A stretch of 64,000 bases of DNA. It comes from Magnetospirillum fulvum (lineage in GTDB: Bacteria > Pseudomonadota > Alphaproteobacteria > Rhodospirillales > Magnetospirillaceae). The notes beneath the pieces were generated by a model that saw nothing but the letters and a program-made list of their open reading frames with translations, did not search any database and had not been told where the DNA came from. The position numbers were made by a program, and so were the translations under genes. Position 1 is the first letter of the stretch. Each line of letters begins with the position of its first letter. This document shows positions 8,892-18,633 of this stretch, in pieces. The stretch covers positions 186,001 through 250,000 of the forward strand of contig NZ_FNWO01000006.1 in the NCBI RefSeq assembly GCF_900108475.1. Direction: 5' to 3'.

Positions 8892-10541
8892 CTACCCCCC
8901 GAACCGCACCACATGCTCCATCCGCGCCAGCCCGGCCGAGCGGTGGGTAATCAGCAGCAGCGACCGCCCGTCCAACTGGTCGATCACCGCGTCCAGCAAC
9001 GCCTGTTCGGCTTCGGAATCCAATCCCTCGCCCGGCTCGTCGAGAATCAGCACCGGGGCCGGACGCAACCACGCCCGCGCCACCGCCAGCCGCCGCGCCT
9101 GCCCGCCCGACAGGGTCAGGCCGGCGGCACCGATCCAGGTGTCGAGCCCCTCGGGCAACGCCGCGACGAAATCGGCCAGCCCAACCAGGGTCAGACTGCG
9201 CCACAGGGCAGCATCGTCGGCCTCGGGATCGGCCAGCCGCAAGCTCGCGCGCAACGTACCGCTGAACAGCCCGCAGGATTGGGGGGCGACGGCGAAACAG
9301 CGCCGCCGCGTCTCGTCGTCCAGCGACGTGATCGGACGGCCACCCAGCAGGATCGTCCCGGCCTCGGGCGTCACCAGCCCGGTCAGCAACAGCACCAGGG
9401 TCGATTTGCCGCTGCCGCTGGGACCGACCAGGGCGACCCGGCCGCCCTGGGGCAGATCGAAATCAAAGCCATCGAACAGCGCCGCCCGCTCCGCCCCCCA
9501 GCGATAGGTGATCCCGCGCAGCGACAGGTCGCAGCGGGTGGGGCAAGGCTGGGGGACCGTCTCGGCCTCGGACGCATTAGGCGCGGCATCGGCGAGGGCG
9601 AACACCCGCCGGGCGGATTCGATCACGCCCCCCAGCGCCAGGAAGGCGGCGGGCAGCGGGGTCACCGCCTCGAACAAGGCCAAGGCGAGCAGGACCAGCA
9701 TCGCCAGATCGGGACCGCCCAGCCGCCCCTCGGCCAATAGCGGGACGGTCAGCACCACCGCCGCCCACAGCGCGAGATGGCCGCACAGCAGCCCGGCCGC
9801 CTGGGACAGCGCGATCAAGCGGCCCAGGCCGATCTGTTCGGCGATCAGGTCGGATGACAGCGCCTCGATCCGCTCGCGGTGACGCCGCTCGGCGCCAAAC
9901 ACCAGCAATTCGGGCAGCCCCTGCACCGCCTCGACCGCTGCCCCCGACAAAGCGGTCAGCAGCGTCACCTGACGCACCCCCCGCCGCGCCGCCGCGCGGG
10001 CCACCATCACCGGCACCGCGACCCCGGCGGCCAGCAGCAAAGCCGCCTCGGCCAGCGCCAGGTCGGGCTCGAACCGCCCCATCCACAACACCCCCAGCCC
10101 GCCCCCGACCAGGGCCACCGCCAGCGGCGCGATCAGGCGCAGAAACACCGTCTCCAGCCGGTCGAGATCGCCGCGCAGCCGCTGGGCCAGATCGGCCCCG
10201 TCATGCGCGCCCCGCACCGCCAGCGGCAAACGCTCAAGGCGGCGATAGAGCCACACCCGCAACCGGGCAATCAGGCGGAAGGTCGCTTCGTGCCCGACCA
10301 GCCGCTCACCATAGCGCCCGGCGGTCCGCACGATCGCGGCGGCGCGGATCAGCGCCGAGGGAGTGAAGTAATTAAGCGAGCTTCCCGCCACCCCGGCCAA
10401 AGCCATCGCGGCGATGAACCAGCCCGACAGCGCCATCAGTCCGGTCTGAGCCAGCAGGGTCAGCAGGGCCAGGAAAGCGGCCAGCGCCAGCCAGCCCCAC
10501 ACCGGGCGATAGAGCAGCAGCAATCGCAGCAGCAGGCTCAT
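8892..10541 (-). CDS. cydC: CydC, ABC exporter subunit for cytochrome bd assembly
   Basis: One half of the heterodimeric CydDC ABC transporter, which exports reduced thiols (and has been linked to heme) and is needed to assemble cytochrome bd. About 550 residues: an N-terminal six-helix domain starting MSLLLRLLLLYRPVWGW, and a nucleotide-binding domain with Walker A GPSGSGKST, signature LSGGQARRLAVARA and Walker B PVLILDEP followed by GEGLD. The ATG at 10541 overlaps the cydD stop (ATGA), indicating translational coupling. In-frame codons further upstream lie inside cydD and can be ignored. Last gene of the cyd operon. Confidence 0.93.
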   Translation of the reverse strand: MSLLLRLLLLYRPVWGWLALAAFLALLTLLAQTGLMALSGWFIAAMALAGVAGSSLNYFTPSALIRAAAIVRTAGRYGERLVGHEATFRLIARLRVWLYRRLERLPLAVRGAHDGADLAQRLRGDLDRLETVFLRLIAPLAVALVGGGLGVLWMGRFEPDLALAEAALLLAAGVAVPVMVARAAARRGVRQVTLLTALSGAAVEAVQGLPELLVFGAERRHRERIEALSSDLIAEQIGLGRLIALSQAAGLLCGHLALWAAVVLTVPLLAEGRLGGPDLAMLVLLALALFEAVTPLPAAFLALGGVIESARRVFALADAAPNASEAETVPQPCPTRCDLSLRGITYRWGAERAALFDGFDFDLPQGGRVALVGPSGSGKSTLVLLLTGLVTPEAGTILLGGRPITSLDDETRRRCFAVAPQSCGLFSGTLRASLRLADPEADDAALWRSLTLVGLADFVAALPEGLDTWIGAAGLTLSGGQARRLAVARAWLRPAPVLILDEPGEGLDSEAEQALLDAVIDQLDGRSLLLITHRSAGLARMEHVVRFGG

Positions 10542-12232
10542 GCGTCGTCTCCCGCCACCCGTCCCTGCTCCAGCCGGACGATCCGGTCGGCGGCGGCAAT
10601 CGTCGCCGGGCGATGGGCGATCACCAGCACCGTCCGCCCCCGCGCCAAAGCGGGCAACGTCTGGGTCAGCGCCGCTTCGGACTGGGAATCGAGGCTGGCC
10701 GACGGCTCGTCGAGGATCAAGAGCGGCGCATCGCGCAGGGCGGCACGGGACAGCGCGACCAGCCGGACCTGCCCCCCCGACAGACCGGCTCCGTCTTCGC
10801 CGAGGCGGGTGTCGTATCCCTCGGGCAAGGCGGCGATGAACCGATCTGCCCCGACGGCTTGCGCCGCCGCGATCACCGCCGCCGCATCGGCCTCGGGATG
10901 ACCCAGCCGGATATTGTCGGCAATGCTGCCCTGGAACAGATGCGGCCGCTGCGGCACCCAGGCGATCCGCCGCCGCCACTCTTGGGGATCGAGCGCCGAC
11001 AACGAGGTTCCGTCGATCAGAATCTCGCCGCCCGTCGGCGCGGCAAAGCCCAGCAACAGATTGACCGCAGTACTTTTCCCGGCTCCGCTCGGGCCGATCA
11101 GGGCGGTGATCCGCCCGGCCTCCAGGGTGAACTCGGCCCCGTCCAGTCCAATCCGCCCGCCGCCGTAATCATGGCGGACGGCGCGAAAGACGATCTCGGG
11201 CGCAGTGGTGGGGGCAATCGCGGTCGCCGCCACGGCGGGCGGCGGGGGTACCGGGCGGGCCAGCAACTCGGCCAGCGTCCCGGCGGTGCCCAACGCCTCC
11301 ATCCGGGCGTGATATTGCGTCCCCAATGTCCGCAGCGGACCATAGAATTCAGGCGCCAGCAGCAAGATGAACAGCCCGCGCTCGAACCCGATCTCGCCCG
11401 CCAACAGGCGAAAGCCGATCAGCACCGCGACCAGGGCGATTCCCAAGGTGGCAAAGAATTCCAGCGCCAGCGCCGACAGGAAAGCGACCCGCAGCACCGC
11501 CATCGTCGCCAGACGATACTCGTCGGCGATGCGGGCGACGGTGTCGGCCTCGCGTTTCGAGGCATTGAACAATTTCAGTGTGGTCAGTCCCTGGACCATC
11601 TCCAGGAAATGCGCCCCCATCCGGGCCAGCCGCGCCCATTGGCGGCGGTTGAGCCGCTCGGCACCCGAGCCGATCAGGGCCATGAACAGCGGGATCAGCG
11701 GCGCGGTCAGCAGCAGGATCAGTCCCGATACGCCGTCCAGCGGCATTACCACCGCCAGCAACGCCAGCGGGATCAGAACCGCGTTGCGCATCGCCGGAAG
11801 AAAGCGGGTGTAATAGGCCTCAAGCGCCTCGATGCCATCGACCAGCAAGGCCGACAGCGCCCCAGCCTGCTCGCCGCCCAGCCGCACCGGACCCAGCGCA
11901 AACAGCTTTTCGGCCAGTTCGGCACGCACGGCCCGGCGCACTCCGGCCCCGGCCTCCAGCGCCACCGCCTCGGCGGCCCAGGACAAAGCCGCCCGGACCA
12001 GGATAATCGGCGGCACCCAGCCCAGCCACGGCCACAAGGCGGCCAGATCGGCCCCAGCGGAGATTGCCCGGTCGATCGCCGTCGCCAGCAGGGAATATTG
12101 CAGGATCATCAGAGCCGCATTGGCCATCTGGGCCAGGGTGGCCAGGGCCAGCGGGCGGCGGACCGAAGCGACGCGGCGACGGAGAAACCCCGTCGCCGCC
12201 GCCGCCTCGGCGGCCGATCTATCGACCGTCAC
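10538..12232 (-). CDS. cydD: CydD, ABC exporter subunit for cytochrome bd assembly
   Basis: Partner of CydC in the thiol exporter required for cytochrome bd maturation. The 564-residue protein has an N-terminal transmembrane exporter domain and an ATPase domain with Walker A GPSGAGKST, signature LSGGQVRLVALSRA and Walker B PLLILDEPSASLD. The start is a GTG at 12232 that shares four bases with the cydX stop (GTGA), so translation is coupled to cydX. In E. coli cydDC is a separate operon; here the exporter is encoded directly after the oxidase genes. Confidence 0.93.
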   Translation of the reverse strand: MTVDRSAAEAAAATGFLRRRVASVRRPLALATLAQMANAALMILQYSLLATAIDRAISAGADLAALWPWLGWVPPIILVRAALSWAAEAVALEAGAGVRRAVRAELAEKLFALGPVRLGGEQAGALSALLVDGIEALEAYYTRFLPAMRNAVLIPLALLAVVMPLDGVSGLILLLTAPLIPLFMALIGSGAERLNRRQWARLARMGAHFLEMVQGLTTLKLFNASKREADTVARIADEYRLATMAVLRVAFLSALALEFFATLGIALVAVLIGFRLLAGEIGFERGLFILLLAPEFYGPLRTLGTQYHARMEALGTAGTLAELLARPVPPPPAVAATAIAPTTAPEIVFRAVRHDYGGGRIGLDGAEFTLEAGRITALIGPSGAGKSTAVNLLLGFAAPTGGEILIDGTSLSALDPQEWRRRIAWVPQRPHLFQGSIADNIRLGHPEADAAAVIAAAQAVGADRFIAALPEGYDTRLGEDGAGLSGGQVRLVALSRAALRDAPLLILDEPSASLDSQSEAALTQTLPALARGRTVLVIAHRPATIAAADRIVRLEQGRVAGDDA

Positions 12233-12339
12233 CGGTCGTGGCTGCGATCGAACGCATTTTCCGCTTCATACCACAGGGCGTTGATCAGCCCGATGGACAG
12301 CGCGGCAGTCACGCCCAAAATCCAGGTGAAGTACCACAT
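12229..12339 (-). CDS. cydX: CydX, small subunit of cytochrome bd oxidase
   Basis: A 36-residue single-span membrane peptide, easily missed because of its length. It begins MWYFTWILG, the hallmark of the CydX/YbgT family, followed by a hydrophobic helix (VTAALSIGLINALWY) and a charged tail ending DRSHDR. GGAGAA precedes the ATG. It lies 19 nt after cydB and its stop overlaps the cydD GTG. In characterised bacteria CydX stabilises the CydAB hemes and is needed for full oxidase activity. Position and sequence both support the call. Confidence 0.93.
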   Translation of the reverse strand: MWYFTWILGVTAALSIGLINALWYEAENAFDRSHDR

Positions 12340-12358
12340 CAGCGTTCTCCTTCACTCT

Positions 12359-13513
12359 TTAATAGGCCGTATGGCTCCCGGCGCGAATCCCATCGACGGT
12401 GACCTTGCCCCACATCCGCGTATAGCACCACGCGGTATAGGAGAGCACCAGCGGCAGCAACAGCACCACGGCCCAGAACATCACCGTCAGGGTGAAGTGG
12501 CTGGACGGCGCATCCCACACGGTCAGGCTTGAATTGGGATCAAGGCTGGACGGCAGGATGAAGGGGAACATCGACAGACCGGCGGTAGAGATAATCCCGG
12601 CCATACCGAGGGCGCTGGCGATGAAGCCCAAGCCCGGACGGCGCAGAACCGAGAGCAACACCGCGAGCAAGATCCCACCGAACCCGATGATCGGGGCAAG
12701 GATCGCGACCGGAACGGTGTGGTAGATCGACAACCAGGCGCCGCGTTCGGCCACGACGGTCTTCGCCAGCGGGTTCGACGGCGCGTCCAAGGCGGGTTGG
12801 GTCACCACCCGGAAGCCGTCGATGCCATAGGCCACCCACAGACCGGCACCGGCAAAGGCAAGAACGACAACCAGCCCGAGCCAGATCGCCACCGAGCGGG
12901 CCCGGTCGGACACCGGGGCCTCGGTGCGGATTTGCAGCCACATCGCCCCATGCATCACCAGCATCGCCAGACTGATGATCCCGGCCAGCAGGGCGAAGGG
13001 GTTGAGCAGCGGCAGCAATGCGGTCAGCAGCGAGCCCTGGTAATGCGAGCGCAGGAACTCGTCGAACTGGAACGGCACCCCTTGCAACAGGTTGCCGAAG
13101 GCGACGCCGAAGATCAGCGCCGGAACCAGACCGCCGACGAACAAAGCCCAATCCCAGCTGTTGCGCCAGCGGGGATCTTCGATCTTGGAGCGATAGTCAA
13201 AGCCGACCGGGCGGAAAAACAGGGCGAACAGCACCAGCAGCATCGCCATGTAGAAGCCCGAGAACGCGGCGGCATAAACGGCGGGCCAGGCGGCGAAAAT
13301 CGCCCCACCCGCGGTGATCAGCCACACCTGATTGCCGTCCCAATGCGGGCCGACGGTGTTGATAATCACCCGGCGTTCCTCGTCGGTCTTGCCGAGGAAG
13401 GGCAGCAGGACGCCGACGCCCATATCCATTCCGTCGGCGATGGCGAACCCGATCAGCAGCACGCCGATCAGAATCCACCAGATGAACTTCAGGGTTTCAT
13501 AATCGAGAATCAT
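12359..13513 (-). CDS. cydB: Cytochrome bd ubiquinol oxidase subunit II
   Basis: Membrane subunit of the high-affinity bd oxidase. The 384-residue protein starts MILDYETLKFIWWILIGVLL and has about eight or nine hydrophobic helices, including the family stretch GFAIADGMDMGVGVLLPF and NTVGPHWDGNQVWLITAGGA. I chose the ATG at 13513, which has AGGAC/GAGGA upstream, rather than an in-frame start seven codons earlier at 13534 that would overlap cydA. It follows cydA by 17 nt. The oxidase supports respiration at low oxygen, fitting a facultative phototroph. Confidence 0.95.
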   Translation of the reverse strand: MILDYETLKFIWWILIGVLLIGFAIADGMDMGVGVLLPFLGKTDEERRVIINTVGPHWDGNQVWLITAGGAIFAAWPAVYAAAFSGFYMAMLLVLFALFFRPVGFDYRSKIEDPRWRNSWDWALFVGGLVPALIFGVAFGNLLQGVPFQFDEFLRSHYQGSLLTALLPLLNPFALLAGIISLAMLVMHGAMWLQIRTEAPVSDRARSVAIWLGLVVVLAFAGAGLWVAYGIDGFRVVTQPALDAPSNPLAKTVVAERGAWLSIYHTVPVAILAPIIGFGGILLAVLLSVLRRPGLGFIASALGMAGIISTAGLSMFPFILPSSLDPNSSLTVWDAPSSHFTLTVMFWAVVLLLPLVLSYTAWCYTRMWGKVTVDGIRAGSHTAY

Positions 13514-13530
13514 GATCCTCGTCCTCCCCT

Positions 13531-15108
13531 TCAACCGGCAGCGTGAGCGGCGGCGGCATGACCGTTTTCGCCGTGATAGCGACCGGTGCCCAGGCTGGCC
13601 GGCCCCAGGCGGGTGAATTTGATCATCAGGAACAGCTCGATCACCAGCAACACGGTATAGAAGGTGATAAAGCCGGTCAGGCTGAAGATCAGATCGCCGC
13701 TGGTCAGACTCGAGGTGGCGAGGAAGGTCGGCAACACCTCGCCGATCGCCCAGGGCTGGCGGCCGAACTCGGCGACGAACCAGCCGGTCTCACAGGCGAT
13801 CCAGGGCAATGGCAAGCTCCACACCAACGCCTTCAACAGCCAGCGCTGCCGCTCGATCGTGCGGCGCATCGAGAAATAGAGCGACGCCGAGATCAGGAAG
13901 AACATCAGCACCCCGGCCAGCACCATCAAACGGAAGGTGACGAACAGCGGGGCCACCGGCGGGATGGTGTCGCGGGCGGCCAGAGCAATCTGTTCCGGCG
14001 TCGCATCGACCACCGACGCGGTGTACTTCTTCAACAGCAGGCCATAGCCCAGATCGGTCTTGTGCAGATCGAAACGGGCGCTGATCTCGTCGCTGCGTTC
14101 CCCGGCGCGCAGACGCTGAAGCGCGTCATAGGCCTCGATGCCAGAGCGGATGCGTTCTTCATGCTTAACGACCAGATCCTTGATCCCGGTGACCTCGCCG
14201 GTGGTCGAGCGGGTCGCGATCAGACCCAACGCCCACGGCAGCTTGATCGAATAGCTGTTCTCCATCGCCTGCTCGTCGGGAATGGCGAACAGGGTCAGAC
14301 CGGCCGGAGCGGGATGGGTTTCGTATTCGGCCTCGATCGCGGCCAGCTTGGTCTTCTGGACGTCGCCCAGCGTGTAGCCGCTTTCGTCGCCCAGCACGAT
14401 CACCGACAGAATCGACGCCATGCCGAACCCGGCGGCAATCGCAAACGAGCGCTTGGCAAAGCCGAGGTCGCGGCCTTTCAGCATGTACCAGGCGCTGATC
14501 GCCAGCACGAACATCGCCCCGGTGACATAACCGGCGGCAACGGTATGGACGAATTTGACCTGAGCCACCGGATTGAACAGCACTTCGGTGAAGCTGGTCA
14601 TTTCCATCCGCATCGTCTCGGGCGAAAAGGCCGAGCCGACCGGGTTCTGCATCCAGCCGTTGGCGACCAGAATCCACATCGCCGACAGGTTCGATCCCAG
14701 CGCGGTGAAGAAGGTCACCGCGAGATGCTGACGCTTGGTCAGCTTGTCCCATCCCAGGAAGAACAGGCCGATGAAGGTCGATTCAAGGAAGAAGGCCATC
14801 AGGCCCTCGATCGCCAGCGGAGCGCCGAACACGTCGCCGACATAATGCGAGTAATAGGCCCAGTTGGTGCCGAACTCGAATTCCATGGTGAGGCCGGTGG
14901 CAACGCCAACGGCGAAATTGATCCCGAACAGCTTTCCCCAGAACCGGGTCATATCGCGATAGACCACGTTATCGGTCAACACGTAGGCCGATTCCATCAT
15001 GAACAGCATCCAGGACAAGCCCAGAGTCAGTGGCACGAATAGAAAGTGATACATCGCGGTGGCAGCAAACTGCCAACGCGATAATTCGACGAAAAGCGGG
15101 TCAATCAT
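13531..15108 (-). CDS. cydA: Cytochrome bd ubiquinol oxidase subunit I
   Basis: Catalytic subunit that binds hemes b558, b595 and d and oxidises quinol. The 525-residue protein opens MIDPLFVELSRWQFAATAMY followed by HFLFVPLTLG, where His21 matches the b595 ligand of the family. It also contains the GLTMEFEFGTNWAYYS region, HTVAAGYVTGAMFV with a second heme His, and GRQPWAIGEVLPT. The length is like the long-Q-loop (E. coli) type. It is the first gene of cydABXDC and is preceded by a 146-nt leader. Confidence 0.96.
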   Translation of the reverse strand: MIDPLFVELSRWQFAATAMYHFLFVPLTLGLSWMLFMMESAYVLTDNVVYRDMTRFWGKLFGINFAVGVATGLTMEFEFGTNWAYYSHYVGDVFGAPLAIEGLMAFFLESTFIGLFFLGWDKLTKRQHLAVTFFTALGSNLSAMWILVANGWMQNPVGSAFSPETMRMEMTSFTEVLFNPVAQVKFVHTVAAGYVTGAMFVLAISAWYMLKGRDLGFAKRSFAIAAGFGMASILSVIVLGDESGYTLGDVQKTKLAAIEAEYETHPAPAGLTLFAIPDEQAMENSYSIKLPWALGLIATRSTTGEVTGIKDLVVKHEERIRSGIEAYDALQRLRAGERSDEISARFDLHKTDLGYGLLLKKYTASVVDATPEQIALAARDTIPPVAPLFVTFRLMVLAGVLMFFLISASLYFSMRRTIERQRWLLKALVWSLPLPWIACETGWFVAEFGRQPWAIGEVLPTFLATSSLTSGDLIFSLTGFITFYTVLLVIELFLMIKFTRLGPASLGTGRYHGENGHAAAAHAAG

Positions 15109-15254
15109 GGGCGCACTCCCCTCTCCAGGTCGGCCGGGCGGCCGCCCGGACCGGGACCTTGCGACATGATGTCAGGGAAATAGCTTAGGCGCGTGAACGG
15201 TCAGCCGCCAACATTTTAATTATCATAAGGGGGGTTCCAAAAAGCAGACCCCGC
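15109..15254 (-). promoter_or_regulatory. Leader/promoter region of the cyd operon
   Basis: This gap between the response regulator and cydA contains an AT-rich stretch around 15210-15230 that could hold the promoter. Nearer to cydA is a perfect 16-bp palindrome, CCGGGCGGCCGCCCGG at 15134-15149, flanked by GGTC/GACC-like extensions that would form a 5'-UTR hairpin about 25 nt before the start. I see no convincing FNR box. Confidence 0.4.
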
Positions 15255-15890
15255 CTACAGCCCCATTTTGGCCGCCAGAATCGCGGCCTGGGTCCGATTT
15301 TCACAGCCCAATGAGCGCAAGATCGCGGTGACATGCAGCTTGACCGTTATTTCGGCCAGATTGAGATCGCGCGCGACCTCCTTGTTCGATTTTCCCTGAC
15401 GCAACATTGCCAGCACGTCGCGCTGGCGCGGCGTCAGCAAAGACCGCAGACGCTCGGCATCGAAATCGCCGGGCTTGGCGGGCGCGACATCGGCGGCAGA
15501 GACCGGCGGCGCGACGAAGATGTCACCGTCCAGCACCGAGCGGATGCCCTTCATCATTTCGGCGCTGCCCGCCGATTTGGAAATATAGCCATGGGCACCG
15601 GCGTCAAGGGCGCGGCGAACCACCTGGGGATCTTCCGACGCCGACACCACCACCAGATACAAATCGGGCGCGGCACGCCGGATCGCTCCGATTGCCGACA
15701 GGCCATCCATTCCGGGCATCGCCAGATCGACCAGAGCGACATCAATGTCGTTCGAGGCACGAACCCGAGCCAGTACCTGGGGAAAGTCGCTGGCTTCGAC
15801 CACCGTCAAGGGTTCCCCCGCCAGGCTTTCCAGCACCATCCTGATTCCCTCGCGGAACAGGGAATGGTCATCGGCCAGCAGTAATTTCAT
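15255..15890 (-). CDS. NarL/FixJ-family response regulator
   Basis: Two-component DNA-binding regulator of 211 residues. The receiver starts MKLLLADDHSLFREGIRMVL, with phosphoacceptor Asp in VDLAMPGMDG and the conserved Lys in GAHGYISKSA. The C-terminal LuxR-type HTH is LTPRQRDVLAMLRQGKSNKE followed by VARDLNLAEITVKLHVTAI. I used the ATG at 15890, where the receiver begins; an in-frame start 33 codons upstream adds sequence unlike the family. No histidine kinase is adjacent. It lies just upstream of cydA on the same strand and could be cotranscribed with it or regulate it. Confidence 0.9.
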   Translation of the reverse strand: MKLLLADDHSLFREGIRMVLESLAGEPLTVVEASDFPQVLARVRASNDIDVALVDLAMPGMDGLSAIGAIRRAAPDLYLVVVSASEDPQVVRRALDAGAHGYISKSAGSAEMMKGIRSVLDGDIFVAPPVSAADVAPAKPGDFDAERLRSLLTPRQRDVLAMLRQGKSNKEVARDLNLAEITVKLHVTAILRSLGCENRTQAAILAAKMGL

Positions 15891-16523
15891 TTTCGCTTGT
15901 CCCCAAATCAAGCCGCCGATTGTCTCGGCGCAAGCATGAGCCTCCCTGCCCCGTTGCGCATGCGCAGCAACGGACGTTGTTTCGCCCAAACCGTTTCAAC
16001 CACCCCCAAGCGGCGAAACGGTCCTTATCCCTTAACCCCGTAATACTTTAAGCATGGATTGATTAAAACGGCAACTTTTGAATGGCGAAACGGCCACAAG
16101 GATCTGAATAATGCCCCGATTACCTTTCGGGGAATTGTCGATGATCACGACGCCGATATCGATGAACATCGCAGTTTGCCCCAGCATTCGACAGAACACC
16201 GAAGTTATTCGGCCGTGTATTTCATGACATAATTCCACGACCATGAGTCGCCCGCTGTCATTTCGGGTTATCGAAAGATAATGATCTTCCCGTTTCCAAA
16301 GGTTCCGTTTCGCCTCATCCTGTCACATAGTGACCAAATCCACAGATCATCCTTTCCCGTCATTCTGCCGAAGAGTGGTCATGGCACGGCTTGGGCGTGT
16401 CCTTCTGGTTGATACCTCGAAATCGTCTCAACGGCTTTCGCCGTTGTTGCGGTCGATCGTCGCGATGAATCGGTGATGATGCCCCACACAGTCCGACCGC
16501 CCGCGCGGTCGTCTGGGTCCGCC
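15891..16523 (-). other. Intergenic region with repeats and hairpins, no supported gene
   Basis: I find no convincing coding region in these 633 nt. It holds a hairpin, CCGTTGC...GCAACGG (15951-15973), upstream of the response regulator, and two copies of GGCGAAACGG (about 16011 and 16083) with an inverted GTTTCGCC near 15980. Two small hairpins follow the chemoreceptor gene on the minus strand: GACCGC-CCGC-GCGGTC (16495-16510) and CAACGGC-TTTC-GCCGTTG (16429-16446). Neither has a clear T-run. Confidence 0.5.
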
Positions 16524-18617
16524 CTATCCCGCGACCGCCCGATCCGGGCCGCCGCGCACGGTGGCCAGGAAGTCGCCGACCTCGGAATCAAGTCGTTCGG
16601 CGGGAGCGGCAAGATCCTGGGCCGCCCACATCACCCCGATCGCGGCCCCGCAATAGCGGGCGGCGGATTGGGTGACCGCGACGACTCCCTCGCTGACCAC
16701 CTTGGTATCGAGGATCACCTCCTCGACGCAGCGGCCAATCCGCGCGGTCGCTTCGGCCTGACGGCCAACCGCATGCGAGACCTGACGGGCGATGCCGTCC
16801 ATCCGGCCAATCGCCGCGCCGATACCGTCGATGGCGGCAACGGTGTCGGCGGTGGCCGACTGGATCGCGGCGATCTGGGCGGTGATCTCGCGGGTCGAGA
16901 TCGCGGTCTGCCCCGCCAGTTGCTTGACCTCGTCGGCGACGACGCCAAATCCCTTGCCCGCCGCTCCGGCGCGCTGGGCCTCGATCGCGGCATTCAGGGC
17001 CAGCATGTTGGTGCGCCCGGCAATTTCGGTGATCATGCCGACCACCCGATCGATTCGCCCCGCCAGTTCGGCCAGTCCGTGGATGCGGTCGGTGCTGCGG
17101 TTCAGTTCCTCGACCGCTCCGGCGACGATCTCGGTGGCCGACACCGCCCCCTGGGCGATCTCGCGCACCGAGATATCCATTTCGGCGACGGCTTCGACGA
17201 CATGACCGACGGCGGCACGGGCCTGCTCGGCCGCTTCGGCCACCGCCAACGAGCCAGAGCCGACCGCGTCGGTACGGGCCGCCATCCGCATCGCGGTGTC
17301 GCGGATCGCCAGCGAACTCTCGGACACCAGATCGACACTCTGCTTCACCTCGCGTTCGAAGGTGTCGGCCAGCCCCAGCAGATGGGCGCGATTGGCGGCC
17401 TCGGACTCGGCGCGGATCGAATCCTGCTCGGCCCGCAGCCGGACCATCGCGATCGCGTTTTCCTTGAACACGCCGACGGCGCGGGCCATATCGCCGATTT
17501 CGTCGCCCCGCTCGCCCCCCGGCACGCCGACGGTGTGATCGCCAGCGGCCAACCGCTCCATCGCCCCCTGGATCAGCCGGATCGGCTGGGTGACGCTGCG
17601 AGCCAGCACCAGAGCGGCGGCGATGAACATTGCGGCGGAGAGCAACCCGACCAGCGCCACCATCTTGTTGGCGGCGCGGCGTTCCTCGTCCTGGGCGGCG
17701 ATCGCCTGGGCCATCCCCTCGCGGGCGAAGGTCGCCACCTGCCCGATCGCCGGTTGCAGCACCTTGACGCCGTCGCGCACCCGACCGATTTCGCGCTTCA
17801 ACGCCTGACTGCCCTCGGCGAAGGCGGCCAGATCGGCGGCATAGAGGGTGAGGAGGCGACGGAACTCCTCGCGGGTCGCAGGCGGCAAAGGCGACGAATC
17901 GATCGCCATATCGAACTGGGTCGCGGCGGCGCGATGGCGCCCCAGCGCCGACGCCAGCCCATACAGCATGTAATCGCGCTCGGCGAGGCGCATCCGCGCC
18001 ATCAACAGCGGCAGGTCGCCGGCATTGGGCCATTCCGCCAGTTCGCGTTCGATCGCCCGGGTCGAGTCGTTGAGTCGGACACGCAGCCCCTCTTTCTCGC
18101 TTAAGCCCAGCCGCCCGGCTTCGCTTTCCAGCGCGGCGAAGGCATCGGCGACCGCGCCCAGACCGTTGCGGGCTTCGACCACCGCCTGGGCCATCGGCCC
18201 GGTTCCGGCCAGACCGGCCATCGCATCCAGCCGTTCGCGCAGTCGCGCGATCTCGCGACGAAACGCCTCGGCGGCGGCAAGGTCGCGATCCCGGACGAAT
18301 TGTTCCTGCCAGTTCTCGGCCGCCGCCGCGCCCGACCGCATGTCCGAGGCGAGATCGTTGAGGCGGCGAAAGCCGTCCTGGGCCACCACCATCGCTTCGA
18401 TACGGGCTCCGGCCAGTTGGAGCACGGTGCCGAAGGTCACCGCCGCCACCAGCGCCAGCGCCACCAGCCCGATAAAGCGGACCCGAATCGACACCGAGCC
18501 GAGCAGGGGAACGTCACCCCGATGCCAAAGATCGGCCAAACGGGACAGGAGGACAGCCCCGGGCCAGGAAGCGCCAGGGAGCGGTCGGGCCTCAAGCGCC
18601 ACGACATCGTCAGTCAC
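16524..18617 (-). CDS. Methyl-accepting chemotaxis protein with large helical sensor domain
   Basis: Chemoreceptor of 697 residues with a cytoplasmic N-terminal segment, TM1 at about residues 47-67, a long alpha-helical periplasmic domain (about 70-315), TM2 at about 322-345, HAMP ([20 protein letters not shown]) and a signalling domain with tip [20 protein letters not shown]. The sensor is about twice the usual four-helix size and may be a helical bimodular type; that is inference. It follows a STAS-domain gene by 16 nt on the same strand, suggesting one transcript. Confidence 0.92.
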   Translation of the reverse strand: MTDDVVALEARPLPGASWPGAVLLSRLADLWHRGDVPLLGSVSIRVRFIGLVALALVAAVTFGTVLQLAGARIEAMVVAQDGFRRLNDLASDMRSGAAAAENWQEQFVRDRDLAAAEAFRREIARLRERLDAMAGLAGTGPMAQAVVEARNGLGAVADAFAALESEAGRLGLSEKEGLRVRLNDSTRAIERELAEWPNAGDLPLLMARMRLAERDYMLYGLASALGRHRAAATQFDMAIDSSPLPPATREEFRRLLTLYAADLAAFAEGSQALKREIGRVRDGVKVLQPAIGQVATFAREGMAQAIAAQDEERRAANKMVALVGLLSAAMFIAAALVLARSVTQPIRLIQGAMERLAAGDHTVGVPGGERGDEIGDMARAVGVFKENAIAMVRLRAEQDSIRAESEAANRAHLLGLADTFEREVKQSVDLVSESSLAIRDTAMRMAARTDAVGSGSLAVAEAAEQARAAVGHVVEAVAEMDISVREIAQGAVSATEIVAGAVEELNRSTDRIHGLAELAGRIDRVVGMITEIAGRTNMLALNAAIEAQRAGAAGKGFGVVADEVKQLAGQTAISTREITAQIAAIQSATADTVAAIDGIGAAIGRMDGIARQVSHAVGRQAEATARIGRCVEEVILDTKVVSEGVVAVTQSAARYCGAAIGVMWAAQDLAAPAERLDSEVGDFLATVRGGPDRAVAG

Positions 18618-18633
18618 ACCAGAATTCCTTTTA

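Noticed and set aside
10613-12532. A 639-codon open frame on the plus strand
   Set aside because: Antisense to cydD, cydX and the end of cydB. The composition is Gln/Arg/Gly-rich and no motifs are seen.
16032-16244. A 70-codon minus-strand frame in the gap before the chemoreceptor
   Set aside because: No ribosome-binding site, unusual composition and no motif; probably chance in a lower-GC intergenic region.
16382-16397. Possible sigma-54 promoter TGGCACG-N4
   Set aside because: The expected TTGC at -12 is absent (GGGC instead).
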